Below, piece after piece: positions 1 through 7,398 of a stretch of 13,426 nt of DNA; the stretch's first letter is position 1; every line of letters starts with the position of its first letter. Source of the stretch: Kiritimatiellia bacterium. GTDB taxonomy: Bacteria > Verrucomicrobiota > Kiritimatiellia > RFP12 > UBA1067. The stretch lies in assembly GCA_017999015.1 (NCBI GenBank), contig JAGOBZ010000040.1, forward strand, positions 1 through 13,426. The letters run 5' to 3'. The position numbers and the translations under genes are program-made. The notes under the pieces were generated by a model. That model was not told where the DNA came from. It saw only the letters and a program-made list of their open reading frames with translations, and ran no database searches.

Positions 1-42
1 AACTCCTAACTCCTAACTCCTAATTCCTAATCCCTAACTGAC
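1..42. repeat. Heptamer tandem array upstream of batB (AACTCCT family)
   Basis: Six consecutive 7-bp units can be read: AACTCCT three times, then AATTCCT, AATCCCT and AACTGAC. The array begins at or before the window edge and ends 6 bp before the batB start. The same unit occurs at 13143-13177 and, in the opposite orientation, at 1065-1092. No Shine-Dalgarno sequence is left between the array and the batB ATG. It may also supply the stop codon of the gene off the left edge, since TAA recurs in it. Confidence 0.85.
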
Positions 43-48
43 TTCCCC

Positions 49-1080
49 ATGCGTTTCGTCTATCCATTCCTGCTGCTTCTGCTCTCGCTCATCCCGTTGG
101 TCGGGGTGTTGTGGCTTTGGCTGTACCGACGCGCGCAGCGTCGGCTGGCGTTGCTGATTGCACCGGCGCTACAACCCAAGCTGATGCCCGCGCATCCCAA
201 GAGCGCCTTCTACGCGCAGTTCTCGCTGGTGATGGCCGGCCTGACCCTGCTGGTGTTCGCCGCCGCACGTCCGCAGTGGGGGCGCAAGGATGAGAAGGTC
301 TTCACGCGCGGCCGGAATCTGGTGGTCGCCCTCGATGTCTCGCGCTCCATGCTCGCCGCCGATGTTCACCCCAACCGGCTGGAGCGCGCCAAGGCCGACA
401 TCATGGACCTGATCGAGGATCTGAAAGGCGACCGCGCCGCGCTGCTCGCTTTCCGCAGCAAAGGCAGTCTGCTCTGTCCGCTCACCACCGACTACGCCTT
501 CCTGCGCCAGGCGCTCGACGGCGTCTCGCCGGAGTCGGCCCCGCGCGGCGAGACCGATCTCGGCGACGCCATCCGCAAAGCGCTGGAGGCGCTCGATCCC
601 GCGCTTGACGAGTACAACGCGATCCTGCTCATTTCGGACGGCGAGGACCTCAAAGGCGATGCGCTCGAGGCCGCCGCCGAATCCGCCCGCCGCAACATCC
701 CCATCTTCACGGTCGGCATCGGCGATGACACCGGCGCCACCATTCCCGGCGAAGGCGGGCAGGGGATCCAGCAATTCAAGGGCACCGCCGTCAAGACGCG
801 CCTGATGGGCGAAACCCTCTCCGCGATCGCCGCCGCTTCCAACGGCCGCTATATCCCGCTCGGCACGGCCGGCACGGCGCATACCACCCTCGGCGCGATC
901 TACCGCCGTCACCTGCGCCAGATCGCCGCCAAGGAGCAGCAGGAGCAGATCGAAAACCGCTATCAGGAGCGTTATCAGCTCTTCCTCTTCCCCGCGCTGC
1001 TCAGCCTGCTGGCCGCCGCCGGCTTCAGCCGCGGACGGCTCTGCGGCAACCGCATAAGAAATTTAGGAATTAGGAGTTAG
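49..1080 (+). CDS. batB: BatB, VWA-domain membrane protein
   Basis: Inner-membrane protein whose von Willebrand A domain faces the periplasm, part of the Bat (aerotolerance) system. The biochemical role of Bat proteins is unproven. Two N-terminal membrane segments (about residues 4-26 and 55-74) and one near the C-terminus (about 309-326) flank the VWA domain. The MIDAS metal site is complete: D96-x-S98-x-S100, T169 and the SDGED motif around D197. The RPQWG stretch before the domain and the IPG segment in its C-terminal half fit BatB rather than BatA. The length of 343 aa is normal. The last residues (NLGIRS) and the TAG stop are encoded by the heptamer array at 1065-1092, so the native C-terminus has been replaced or extended by repeat. 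No Shine-Dalgarno sequence precedes the ATG. batA probably lies just upstream. Confidence 0.9.
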   Translation: MRFVYPFLLLLLSLIPLVGVLWLWLYRRAQRRLALLIAPALQPKLMPAHPKSAFYAQFSLVMAGLTLLVFAAARPQWGRKDEKVFTRGRNLVVALDVSRSMLAADVHPNRLERAKADIMDLIEDLKGDRAALLAFRSKGSLLCPLTTDYAFLRQALDGVSPESAPRGETDLGDAIRKALEALDPALDEYNAILLISDGEDLKGDALEAAAESARRNIPIFTVGIGDDTGATIPGEGGQGIQQFKGTAVKTRLMGETLSAIAAASNGRYIPLGTAGTAHTTLGAIYRRHLRQIAAKEQQEQIENRYQERYQLFLFPALLSLLAAAGFSRGRLCGNRIRNLGIRS

Positions 1081-1092
1081 GAATTAGGAGTT
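1065..1092. repeat. Heptamer array at the batB end (AGGARTT x4)
   Basis: Four 7-bp units read AGGAATT, AGGAGTT, AGGAATT, AGGAGTT, the reverse complement of the AACTCCT family at 1-42. The batB stop codon (1078-1080) lies inside the second and third units. The last unit supplies AGGAG at 1086-1090, 11 nt before the ATG of the next gene and its only visible ribosome-binding sequence. In this orientation the repeat can therefore act as a Shine-Dalgarno site. Confidence 0.85.
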
Positions 1093-1101
1093 GGGATCGA
1101 C

Positions 1102-2667
1102 ATGAAGTTTATTTTGACAACTTTACTGATTTCCTGCCTGTGCGGATTCGCTCTGGCCCAAGACTCCGTTGTCTCTCCCTCTCAACAGCCTTTGCCCGCA
1201 ACGCCCCATTCGCCTGGCACGCCTGCCACCAACCGTCCGCCGGTTGTGGTTGCCCCCGGCCGCGCCGGCGCGCGCGATGCTCAGGCGCTGCTGCGCAAAG
1301 GCCGCCACACAGAAGCGGCGGAAGCGTTTCTCTCCGCCGCGCGCGGCGCGGACCTGCAGGAGGCCGAGGAGTACCGCTACAACGCGGCCTACGCCTACTA
1401 TGCCGCGCAGGACACGACGAATGCGGTGCAGACCCTGCGGTCGCTGCTCACCTCGCGCAAGAACGGCGCGCGGGCCGGCGAGCTGCTCGGCCTGATTCTG
1501 ATGGATCAGGCGCGCGCCAAAGGTGCCGAAGACCCGCAAGCCAAAGCCAAGGCGCTCGAAGAGGCCGCCGCCGCGTTTCAGCGCGCGCTGCGCGACACGC
1601 CGCAGGACGCGCGGCGCGACCGCAATCTGACGCGCGCGGTCGCGCCGCTGCCCGAGGCGCGCGAGAGCGCCCGCATCGCGAAGGTGATGGCGGAGCACGG
1701 CCAGACCCCGGCGGACCGGCTGATGGGCACCCTGCTCGCGGAACAGCGCGCGCTGCTTGAGGAGTCGGCCGTTCTCTTCACCAATGACGCCCCGGCGCTG
1801 ATCACCAAGGCCGAAGCGCTGGCCAAGCGCCAGCGGCAGCAGGCCGACCTCTGGATCCCGCTCAAGCAGCAGGTGCTTCAGGCCGTCACCAACGAGCAGC
1901 AGCAGGCGCAGGCCGCGCAGCAGATCGAGCTGGCGCGCGACAGCATGAAGGGCGCGGCCGAGGCGCTGCAAGATCTCCTGCCCGAAGCCGCGGCCGACAC
2001 CGCGCAAGCCGAGCCGCTCGTGTATGCCTTCTGGAAGGCCGTCGCGCCCCCGGACGCCGCGCTCGACGAGGATATCCTCTGCCAGAGCAACACGCTTCAC
2101 AACCTGAAGCTCAGGCACATGGAAACGCGCGACGCGCAGGCCGAAGCCCTGCAACTCACCGGCCTCTTCCGCGAACGCTTCCCCGCGTGGGCCGACCAGT
2201 ACATGCAGCAGGCGCAGGCCGACACCAACATGCCGCCCTTCACTGCTGAAGACAAGGCCAAGATCGAGGAGATCGCCGCGCACGCCGAGAAGCTGCAAAC
2301 GGAACTCGTCGAAAAGAAACCGTCCGAGTCCGAGCGCCGCGCGCTGCAGGAACAGGCGCTCAAAGATCTGCTGGAGATCCGCGAGCTGCTGCCTAAGCAG
2401 CCGAACCAGAATCAGCAGCAGAACCAACAGCAGAACCAGCAACAGCAGCAGCAAAATCAAGAGCAACAGCAGCAGGAACAGGAACAGCAGCAGGAACAGA
2501 AGCAAGAGCAGGAGCAGAAACCTGAGCCGCAGGAGCAGAAGCAGGAGCCGCCGCAAGACGTCAAGGAGCTGCTGCGCAAGGCGCTCGAACGCGAAAAAGA
2601 GCACGAAGAGGAGAAGAAAGAGCGCATGCGCAAGATTCCGCTGGCACCAGGCGAGAGGGACTGGTAA
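1102..2667 (+). CDS. Exported TPR protein with Gln-rich tail, in the BatC position
   Basis: A signal peptide (hydrophobic residues 3-18, likely cleavage after A19 or Q20) is followed by a Pro-rich linker and helical TPR-like repeats from about residue 57 to 200. A long Ala/Gln/Glu helical region follows. Residues about 433-483 are a low-complexity Q/N/E tract, then comes a charged helix ending in GERDW. TPR repeats followed by a charged low-complexity tail ending in -DW are known from BatC-type proteins, which are usually shorter than these 521 aa. Its place between batB and batD supports the BatC role. It probably acts as a periplasmic scaffold, but no catalytic motif is visible. The start is 11 nt after an AGGAG supplied by the upstream repeat. 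The gene ends 6 bp before batD. The exact ortholog name is uncertain. Confidence 0.8.
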   Translation: MKFILTTLLISCLCGFALAQDSVVSPSQQPLPATPHSPGTPATNRPPVVVAPGRAGARDAQALLRKGRHTEAAEAFLSAARGADLQEAEEYRYNAAYAYYAAQDTTNAVQTLRSLLTSRKNGARAGELLGLILMDQARAKGAEDPQAKAKALEEAAAAFQRALRDTPQDARRDRNLTRAVAPLPEARESARIAKVMAEHGQTPADRLMGTLLAEQRALLEESAVLFTNDAPALITKAEALAKRQRQQADLWIPLKQQVLQAVTNEQQQAQAAQQIELARDSMKGAAEALQDLLPEAAADTAQAEPLVYAFWKAVAPPDAALDEDILCQSNTLHNLKLRHMETRDAQAEALQLTGLFRERFPAWADQYMQQAQADTNMPPFTAEDKAKIEEIAAHAEKLQTELVEKKPSESERRALQEQALKDLLEIRELLPKQPNQNQQQNQQQNQQQQQQNQEQQQQEQEQQQEQKQEQEQKPEPQEQKQEPPQDVKELLRKALEREKEHEEEKKERMRKIPLAPGERDW

Positions 2668-2673
2668 GAGCAC

Positions 2674-4656
2674 ATGATTTGGAGCGAGACAACGTCGATA
2701 GAATCGAGGGAATCGACAGAATCGATTCGGTCGAATCATTCGATTCGCTCGATTCTTTCGGCCTTTCTCTTTCTCGCCTTCCCTGCCTTCGCCGATGTCT
2801 CTCTCAAGGTGTCGCCCAGCCGGCAGAGCATCTATCTGGGCGAAAGCTTCAACCTCACGATCGAGGTCGAGGGTGCCGACCGCGGGCTGGACGCGCCCGA
2901 TCTCTCCGGCCTTCCGCCGGCCGAGATCCAATTCCTCGGGCAGCACAGCAACAGTCGCTCCAGCATCTCGATCATCAACGGCCGCATGACGCGCGAAACC
3001 TATGAGGGCCGCGTTTTCGCCTATCAGATCAAACCCGGCAAAGAGGGCGTTTACCGCGCCGGTCCGGTGCGCGTGACCGTCGCCGGCAAGAGCTACACCG
3101 AACCCGGCCCTTCGGTGCAGGTCAAAGGCATCGAGCAGCAGGATCGCGTGATCGCCTCGCTCAGTGCCTCGTCCACTTCGGTGCTTGTCGAGGAACCTTT
3201 CACGGTCACTCTATCCGTCGCAGTCGCCGAACTGCCCGAACCCTACGCCGAAAGCAACGAGCCGCTCCACCCCAATCTGCTGCCCCAGCTCACGGCGGAT
3301 TTCCTGGAGATCCGGCAAGACTCGCCCGGCCTCAAAGGCCCCGACCTGAACCAGATCCTCAACACCCTGATCGATCAGAGCGGACGCCAGCCGGGCTTCG
3401 CGATCAACGACTATAAGACGCGCGACATGAGCAGCGGTTTCGGACGCCTTTTTGGCGACGACGACCCGTTCCGCCCGCGCCCGATCCGCTTCCGCCTGCC
3501 GGCTTCGCGCGTCACCATCGACGGCAAGAAGTACCGCGCCTACACGCTCGCCCTTGAGTATACGCCCACCAAAGAGGGGGAGTTCACCTTCGGCCCGCTC
3601 TCTTTTAAAGGCACCGTCATCAGCGACGTCACCGCCGACCGCCAGGCCGTGACCCGCGACATCTACACCATCGGGCCGGCCGTCACCGTGCGCGTCGTGC
3701 CGCCGCCCGACGAGGGACGCCCCGAGACGTTCATCGGCTCGGTCGGCAAGGAGATGCGGGCCACCGCCGCCTTCGACACCACCGTCTGCAAAGTCGGCGA
3801 CCCCCTCACGCTCACCCTGGAGATCACCGGCGCGATCAGCGTCTCCAACCTGCGCACGCCGCTGTTGAGCCTCCAGCCCGAACTCACGCGCGACTTCCGC
3901 ATCTACGACGACAACGTGAGCGCCGACACCCTGCCCAACGGCAAGCGCTTCAAATACCGCGTGCGCCCGACGCGCGAGGGCACGCTGGAGTTCCCGCCGA
4001 TCCGCCTGGCCTACTACGACACCGCCGCGCGCGCCTACCGCACCGTCGCCACCGCGCCGGTTCCCATCCAGGCGCGCGCCACCACGCAGATCGCTACGGC
4101 CGATCCCGCAGACGGCACCGACGCTTTGACCGGCGTGCTCGACAGCCGCACGCGCCCGCTGCCGGCCGGCATCACGCTCGACGCGCGCGGCGCGCGCCCC
4201 GTTCCTCTGTTGCCGCGGCACCGCCTGGTTCTGCCGCTGCTCGCGGCCGGCCCGCTGCTCGCGCTGCTGACCGCGCTGGCCGCGCCGTTCGCGGCGCTGG
4301 CCGCCCGTCTGCGCGCCCGCCGCCGCCACGCCGGCGCGCTGCGGCGTGCGCTCGCCTCGCTGCGGCGCACAGACGATCCGGCGCGCGCCGCGCAAGCCGT
4401 GCGCAGTTATCTGGCCGAACGCTGCGATGTGGCCGGCGGCGCGCTGACGCCGTCCGATGCGGCCGCGCTGCTGAGCCGACGCGGTGTCCCGGATGCGTCG
4501 GCGCACGCATGCCGCACCTTGCTGGCGCGCCTTGACGAAGCCCTCTACCGGCCCGATGCCGCGACGCCCGTCTCCGAGACCGTCCGGCAGATCCAATCGC
4601 TGCTGCCCGAACTGGACGCAGCGCTCTCGGAGAAGCGAAACGTGAATAACGAATAG
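2674..4656 (+). CDS. batD: BatD, oxygen-tolerance family protein
   Basis: A large exported protein anchored near its C-terminus. The signal peptide ends at about A40 (FPAFA, then DVSLKV). The N-terminal beta-rich domain has the BatD hallmarks: LGESFNLTIEV, then a SISIINGRMT segment and a YQIKPGKEGVY strand. A second copy of the module appears around residues 350-470 (FIGSVGKEM, VGDPLTLTLEI). A membrane helix at about 513-540 is followed by an Arg-rich cytoplasmic helical tail. At 660 aa it is normal for the family. No ATG, GTG or TTG lies in frame between the start and the signal peptide, so the 9-bp repeat at 2701-2757 must be translated as residues about 10-28, giving a Ser/Arg/Glu-rich n-region. 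The last residues (NVNNE) and the TAG stop lie in another repeat at 4642-4669. The ribosome-binding site is weak (AAGAG). Confidence 0.9.
   Translation: MIWSETTSIESRESTESIRSNHSIRSILSAFLFLAFPAFADVSLKVSPSRQSIYLGESFNLTIEVEGADRGLDAPDLSGLPPAEIQFLGQHSNSRSSISIINGRMTRETYEGRVFAYQIKPGKEGVYRAGPVRVTVAGKSYTEPGPSVQVKGIEQQDRVIASLSASSTSVLVEEPFTVTLSVAVAELPEPYAESNEPLHPNLLPQLTADFLEIRQDSPGLKGPDLNQILNTLIDQSGRQPGFAINDYKTRDMSSGFGRLFGDDDPFRPRPIRFRLPASRVTIDGKKYRAYTLALEYTPTKEGEFTFGPLSFKGTVISDVTADRQAVTRDIYTIGPAVTVRVVPPPDEGRPETFIGSVGKEMRATAAFDTTVCKVGDPLTLTLEITGAISVSNLRTPLLSLQPELTRDFRIYDDNVSADTLPNGKRFKYRVRPTREGTLEFPPIRLAYYDTAARAYRTVATAPVPIQARATTQIATADPADGTDALTGVLDSRTRPLPAGITLDARGARPVPLLPRHRLVLPLLAAGPLLALLTALAAPFAALAARLRARRRHAGALRRALASLRRTDDPARAAQAVRSYLAERCDVAGGALTPSDAAALLSRRGVPDASAHACRTLLARLDEALYRPDAATPVSETVRQIQSLLPELDAALSEKRNVNNE
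2701..2757. repeat. 9-bp repeat array with inverted halves inside the batD start
   Basis: GAATCGA recurs with an exact 9-bp period at 2701, 2710 and 2719. The reverse motif TCGATTC or TCGAATC then recurs at 2722, 2731, 2740 and 2749, also with 9-bp period. The two halves are inverted: AGAATCGAG at 2700-2708 pairs perfectly with CTCGATTCT at 2748-2756. The whole array is in the batD frame, and a 9-bp unit keeps the frame. Confidence 0.85.
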
Positions 4657-4669
4657 TGAATAACGATGA
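4642..4669. repeat. Heptamer array spanning the batD stop and next start
   Basis: Four 7-bp units: GTGAATA, ACGAATA, GTGAATA, ACGATGA. The batD stop (TAG, 4654-4656) and the ATG of the next gene (4666-4668) are both made of repeat sequence. No Shine-Dalgarno sequence is present between them. Confidence 0.75.
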
Positions 4670-5385
4670 GACGTCTTTCCACAAGAACAGGGGCATGCGT
4701 GCGTGCCGAGTCCGGCATGCGCCGTATCGCGCTTGTGGCGACCGGGGTCTTCTTGCTTGCGAGTCACCGGTCGTTCGCCGCGCCCACTGACGAGTCCGCC
4801 CGCGCCTTTCTTTGGGAGCAGGCCGGCGCGCAGGCTGCGGCTGCCACGACGCCCGAGGCCTATCTCCAGGCCGCCGCCACCTACAACCGTCTGGTCGCCG
4901 ACGGCGTGCGCAACGGGCCGCTCTTCCAGAATCTCGGCAGCGTGCTGGTCATGGCCGGCGACGGCGCCAACGCGGCGGCGGCCTTCGCGCGCGCCGAGCG
5001 ATATCTCGGCGCCACGCCCGAAACGCGCCAGGGGCTCGCCGCCGCGATCGCGCTCCAGACCGGACGCGCGCAGGCCGATCTGCCTTGGTCGCGCACCGCC
5101 TTTTTCTGGCACTACGCCTTTCCCTGTTCCGTGCGCGCCGCCACCGCCTTGGTCGGGTGGAGCCTCTTCTGGCTGGGCGTGTTCTGTCAGCTCCTGCGCC
5201 GCCGCGGCGCGGGCCGCGCCTTCCTGCGCAGCCTCGCTGAAACCTGCCTGCTCGCCGGCGGGCTGATTACCGCGGTCTTTGCCGCCTCCACCCTGATGAC
5301 GCTCACGCATGAGCGGCATGATGAAGCGACCTGGGGCGCGCGCGTCTTCGCCGCCTCGGCCAGCGAAACGGAGGCCGAGCCATGA
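4666..5385 (+). CDS. batE: BatE-like TPR membrane protein lacking the SH3 domain
   Basis: The N-terminus holds a signal peptide (MRRIALVATGVFLLAS...FA) that begins at Met18. An alternative start at 4717 is therefore plausible, and the ATG at 4666 lies in repeat sequence. Residues about 62-128 form a TPR unit (YNRLVADG, FQNLGSVLVMAGDG, AFARAERYL) like that of BatE. Two membrane helices follow at about 157-177 and 193-213, with a short soluble tail. Usual BatE proteins continue after the second helix into a bacterial SH3 domain. Here the protein stops at 239 aa and an SH3 domain is found at the end of the next gene instead. The stop overlaps the next start in an ATGA (5382-5385), so translation is likely coupled. 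The BatE assignment rests on domain order and locus. Confidence 0.75.
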   Translation: MRRLSTRTGACVRAESGMRRIALVATGVFLLASHRSFAAPTDESARAFLWEQAGAQAAAATTPEAYLQAAATYNRLVADGVRNGPLFQNLGSVLVMAGDGANAAAAFARAERYLGATPETRQGLAAAIALQTGRAQADLPWSRTAFFWHYAFPCSVRAATALVGWSLFWLGVFCQLLRRRGAGRAFLRSLAETCLLAGGLITAVFAASTLMTLTHERHDEATWGARVFAASASETEAEP

Positions 5386-6758
5386 GATGGGAAGGAAGAA
5401 AGAGGAGGGAGGAGGGAAGCAGTCGGGGGAGCGTAGAAAATAACGTTCAGCGCTCAACGCCCAACGCTCAACGCTCAAGTTGTGGACGAGGCGGGGCAGG
5501 GCGCTGGTTGAGCCTGCTGCTGCTGGTCGCGCTGCCGGTGCGGGCGGGCGAGATCCTGGGCGGTCGTTTCAAAACGGTGCCCGACGCGCTCTATGTGAAC
5601 CAGGCGTTCGAGATCCATTTTGAACTGGAGGTCACGTTCGGCAGCGAGGTGGAGGATGTGCGGATCACCGACTTCCCCAACAATCCCGAGCTGATCACCG
5701 TCGGACGGCTTGAGACCGCCGCCGGCAGCCGCGTCACGCGCGGCACGCAGACCTTCACGGTGCACCGCTTCATCGCCAAGGCGCGCGGCCACCAGCCGAT
5801 CGACCGCGTTTTTCAGCCGCACGTGCACTGCATGCTGGTCGAGCGGCGCAATGCCGGCTTCTTCTCGCACTGGCAGTCGTTTCCCAAGCAGAAGCGGCTC
5901 GAGCCGTTCACGCTGCGCATCAGGCCGTTGCCCGAAGCCGGGCGTCCGGCCGATTTCTCGGGCGCGATCGGCCATTTCCGCCTCAACGGCCGGCTCTCGC
6001 AGCATATCGTGCAGCCCGGCGACATCGTGACGCTTTCCCTCGACTTGGTCGGCGAGGGCTGGCTCGGCGATCAGGCGGCCATGCCCGCGCCGCCCGCATC
6101 GCCGCTCTTCAAGAGCTATCCGCCGAAAGAGCGTCTGCGCGAGGCGACGCATCTGAAGAGCGAGCAGGTCTTCATTCCGCAGAGCACCAACGCCACCGAG
6201 ATCGCGGCGGCGCGTTTCAGCTTCTTCAATCCCGCGACCGAACGGTATGAAGAGAGCGTGGCGGGTCCGTTCCGCCTGACGTTCGGCGCGGCTCCGGCTG
6301 CGGCCGCCGCCGAAGAGGTGCGGGTGATCGACACCGCGCGCCCGGCGGCGTCCGCCCCCCCGGCGCAGCTCATCACGCGCGAGCAGGTGGACCAGACCCT
6401 GCGCCACAGCGTGCCGCTGCTGGTGGCGGGAGGCGGCGTTCTGGCGGCGTTTTTCGTCTTCTTTCTGCTGGCCGGCACGCACCGGTCACTCGCGGCGGGC
6501 GTCGGGCTGCTGATTCTGGCGGGCGGCCTAGGCATGGGCTACCGGCTGCGCAGCAAGACGACGCTATCCGCGCGCCATCTCGCGCGGCGCGCGGAGGTGC
6601 GGTTCGCGCCTTCACAAACAGGTGCGCCGCTCTTCACGCTTAACCCCGGCAGCACGGTCGTGCCGCTCGAACAGGCTGGCCCCTGGGTGCGCATCGACGC
6701 CGCTGGCCGCCGCGGCTGGATACATGCCGACACCCTTTCGCAAGACGCGGTACCGTAA
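5382..6758 (+). CDS. BatD-like region fused to paired TM helices and a C-terminal SH3 domain
   Basis: A signal peptide (hydrophobic residues about 42-53, cleavage near A55) leads into a beta-rich region. Within it DFSGAIGHFRL and VQPGDIVTLSLDLVG (about 191-224) match the repeated module of BatD (FIGSVGKEM, VGDPLTLTLEI in the gene two upstream). Two membrane helices (about 344-363 and 370-387) precede a bacterial SH3 domain (about 403-455) with EQAGPWVRI and GRRGWIHADTL, which normally ends BatE. The protein thus combines part of BatD with the BatE C-terminus. The start is well supported: GGAGG at 5370-5374 is 7 nt upstream and the ATG overlaps the preceding stop. Consequently residues about 21-33 (NVQRSTPNAQRSS) are encoded by a heptamer repeat, giving an unusually long n-region of 41 residues. 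Last gene of the Bat operon. Confidence 0.8.
   Translation: MRWEGRKRREEGSSRGSVENNVQRSTPNAQRSSCGRGGAGRWLSLLLLVALPVRAGEILGGRFKTVPDALYVNQAFEIHFELEVTFGSEVEDVRITDFPNNPELITVGRLETAAGSRVTRGTQTFTVHRFIAKARGHQPIDRVFQPHVHCMLVERRNAGFFSHWQSFPKQKRLEPFTLRIRPLPEAGRPADFSGAIGHFRLNGRLSQHIVQPGDIVTLSLDLVGEGWLGDQAAMPAPPASPLFKSYPPKERLREATHLKSEQVFIPQSTNATEIAAARFSFFNPATERYEESVAGPFRLTFGAAPAAAAAEEVRVIDTARPAASAPPAQLITREQVDQTLRHSVPLLVAGGGVLAAFFVFFLLAGTHRSLAAGVGLLILAGGLGMGYRLRSKTTLSARHLARRAEVRFAPSQTGAPLFTLNPGSTVVPLEQAGPWVRIDAAGRRGWIHADTLSQDAVP
5444..5478. repeat. Heptamer array (CGCTCAA x5) inside the N-terminal coding region
   Basis: Five 7-bp units: CGTTCAG, CGCTCAA, CGCCCAA, CGCTCAA, CGCTCAA. The array lies between the well-supported ATG at 5382 and the signal peptide at about 5505. 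As 7 is not a multiple of 3, loss or gain of one unit would shift the frame of the downstream gene. Confidence 0.85.
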
Positions 6759-6762
6759 CGAG

Positions 6763-7353
6763 TCATTGAGGCGGCTCGGCTGACAGCGCCTGCTCCACCG
6801 CCGCGACCAGCGCGGGATCATCGGGCGCCGTGCGCGAGCCGAAACGCGCCAGCAGGCCGCCGTCGCGTCCGACCAGGAACTTGCTGAAGTTCCAGGCCAC
6901 CTCGCCGCCCAGGCCGGGATGGCGCGTGCCGTCGGTCAGCCAGGCGAAGAGCGGATGCTTCTCTGCGCCCTTGACCTGGATCTTGGCGAAAAGCGGGAAG
7001 GTCACCCCGAAGTTCACCGAGCAGAACTCGCGGATCTCCTCGTGCGTTCCGGGCTCTTGCCCCATGAAGTCATTGCACGGGAATCCGAGCACCGCAAAGC
7101 CGCGGGCGCGATAGCGCTCGTACAGCTTCTGCAACCCCGCATACTGTTTCGTGAAACCGCAGCGGCTGGCCACATTCACCACAAGCACGACCTGACCCCG
7201 GTACGGGGCGAGGTTGGTGCGCGCGCCGTCGATCGTCTCTACCGCAAAGCCGTAGAACGGCGGCAGCGCGGCTGCCGCCGCGGCAGGCCGCACCGGCAGG
7301 TGGATCTCAGATTTGCGCAGGAAGACCGGCATGAAGGGCGAATTCCAATACAC
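6763..7353 (-). CDS. Glutathione peroxidase domain, probably the 3' part of a SOUL-GPx fusion gene
   Basis: Thioredoxin-fold peroxidase that reduces hydroperoxides. The peroxidatic cysteine is C65 in NVASRCGFT, with Q99 (FMGQEPG), W154 and N155 (WNFSKF) completing the catalytic set. C111 lies 46 residues after C65, the spacing of the Cys36/Cys82 pair of yeast Gpx3. This points to an atypical 2-Cys, thioredoxin-dependent enzyme rather than a glutathione-dependent one. The first available start is GTG at 7353, with an alternative ATG at 7332. Neither has a ribosome-binding site, and both lie inside sequence encoding the last strand of the SOUL domain (YAVYWNSPF...FLRKSEIHLPV). The frame is continuous with the upstream SOUL frame except for one TAG. 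The gene converges on the Bat operon with a 4-bp gap. As a stand-alone protein it would be cytoplasmic, as a fusion it would be exported. Confidence 0.85.
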   Translation of the reverse strand: MYWNSPFMPVFLRKSEIHLPVRPAAAAAALPPFYGFAVETIDGARTNLAPYRGQVVLVVNVASRCGFTKQYAGLQKLYERYRARGFAVLGFPCNDFMGQEPGTHEEIREFCSVNFGVTFPLFAKIQVKGAEKHPLFAWLTDGTRHPGLGGEVAWNFSKFLVGRDGGLLARFGSRTAPDDPALVAAVEQALSAEPPQ

Positions 7354-7398
7354 GGCATACGGCTCGCCCGCCGCCTGCCACTCCGGCTGTGCCGCCAG

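Noticed and set aside
1123..2946. Long minus-strand open frame of 607 codons opposite the TPR gene and the start of batD
   Set aside because: It mirrors the Gln-rich gene as runs of Leu and Arg, has no family features, and covers the gene junction. It is a GC-rich shadow frame.
3211..5478. Long minus-strand open frame of 755 codons opposite batD and the BatE-like gene
   Set aside because: Its composition is Gly/Arg/Ala-rich with no motif, while the plus strand has recognisable domains and operon spacing.
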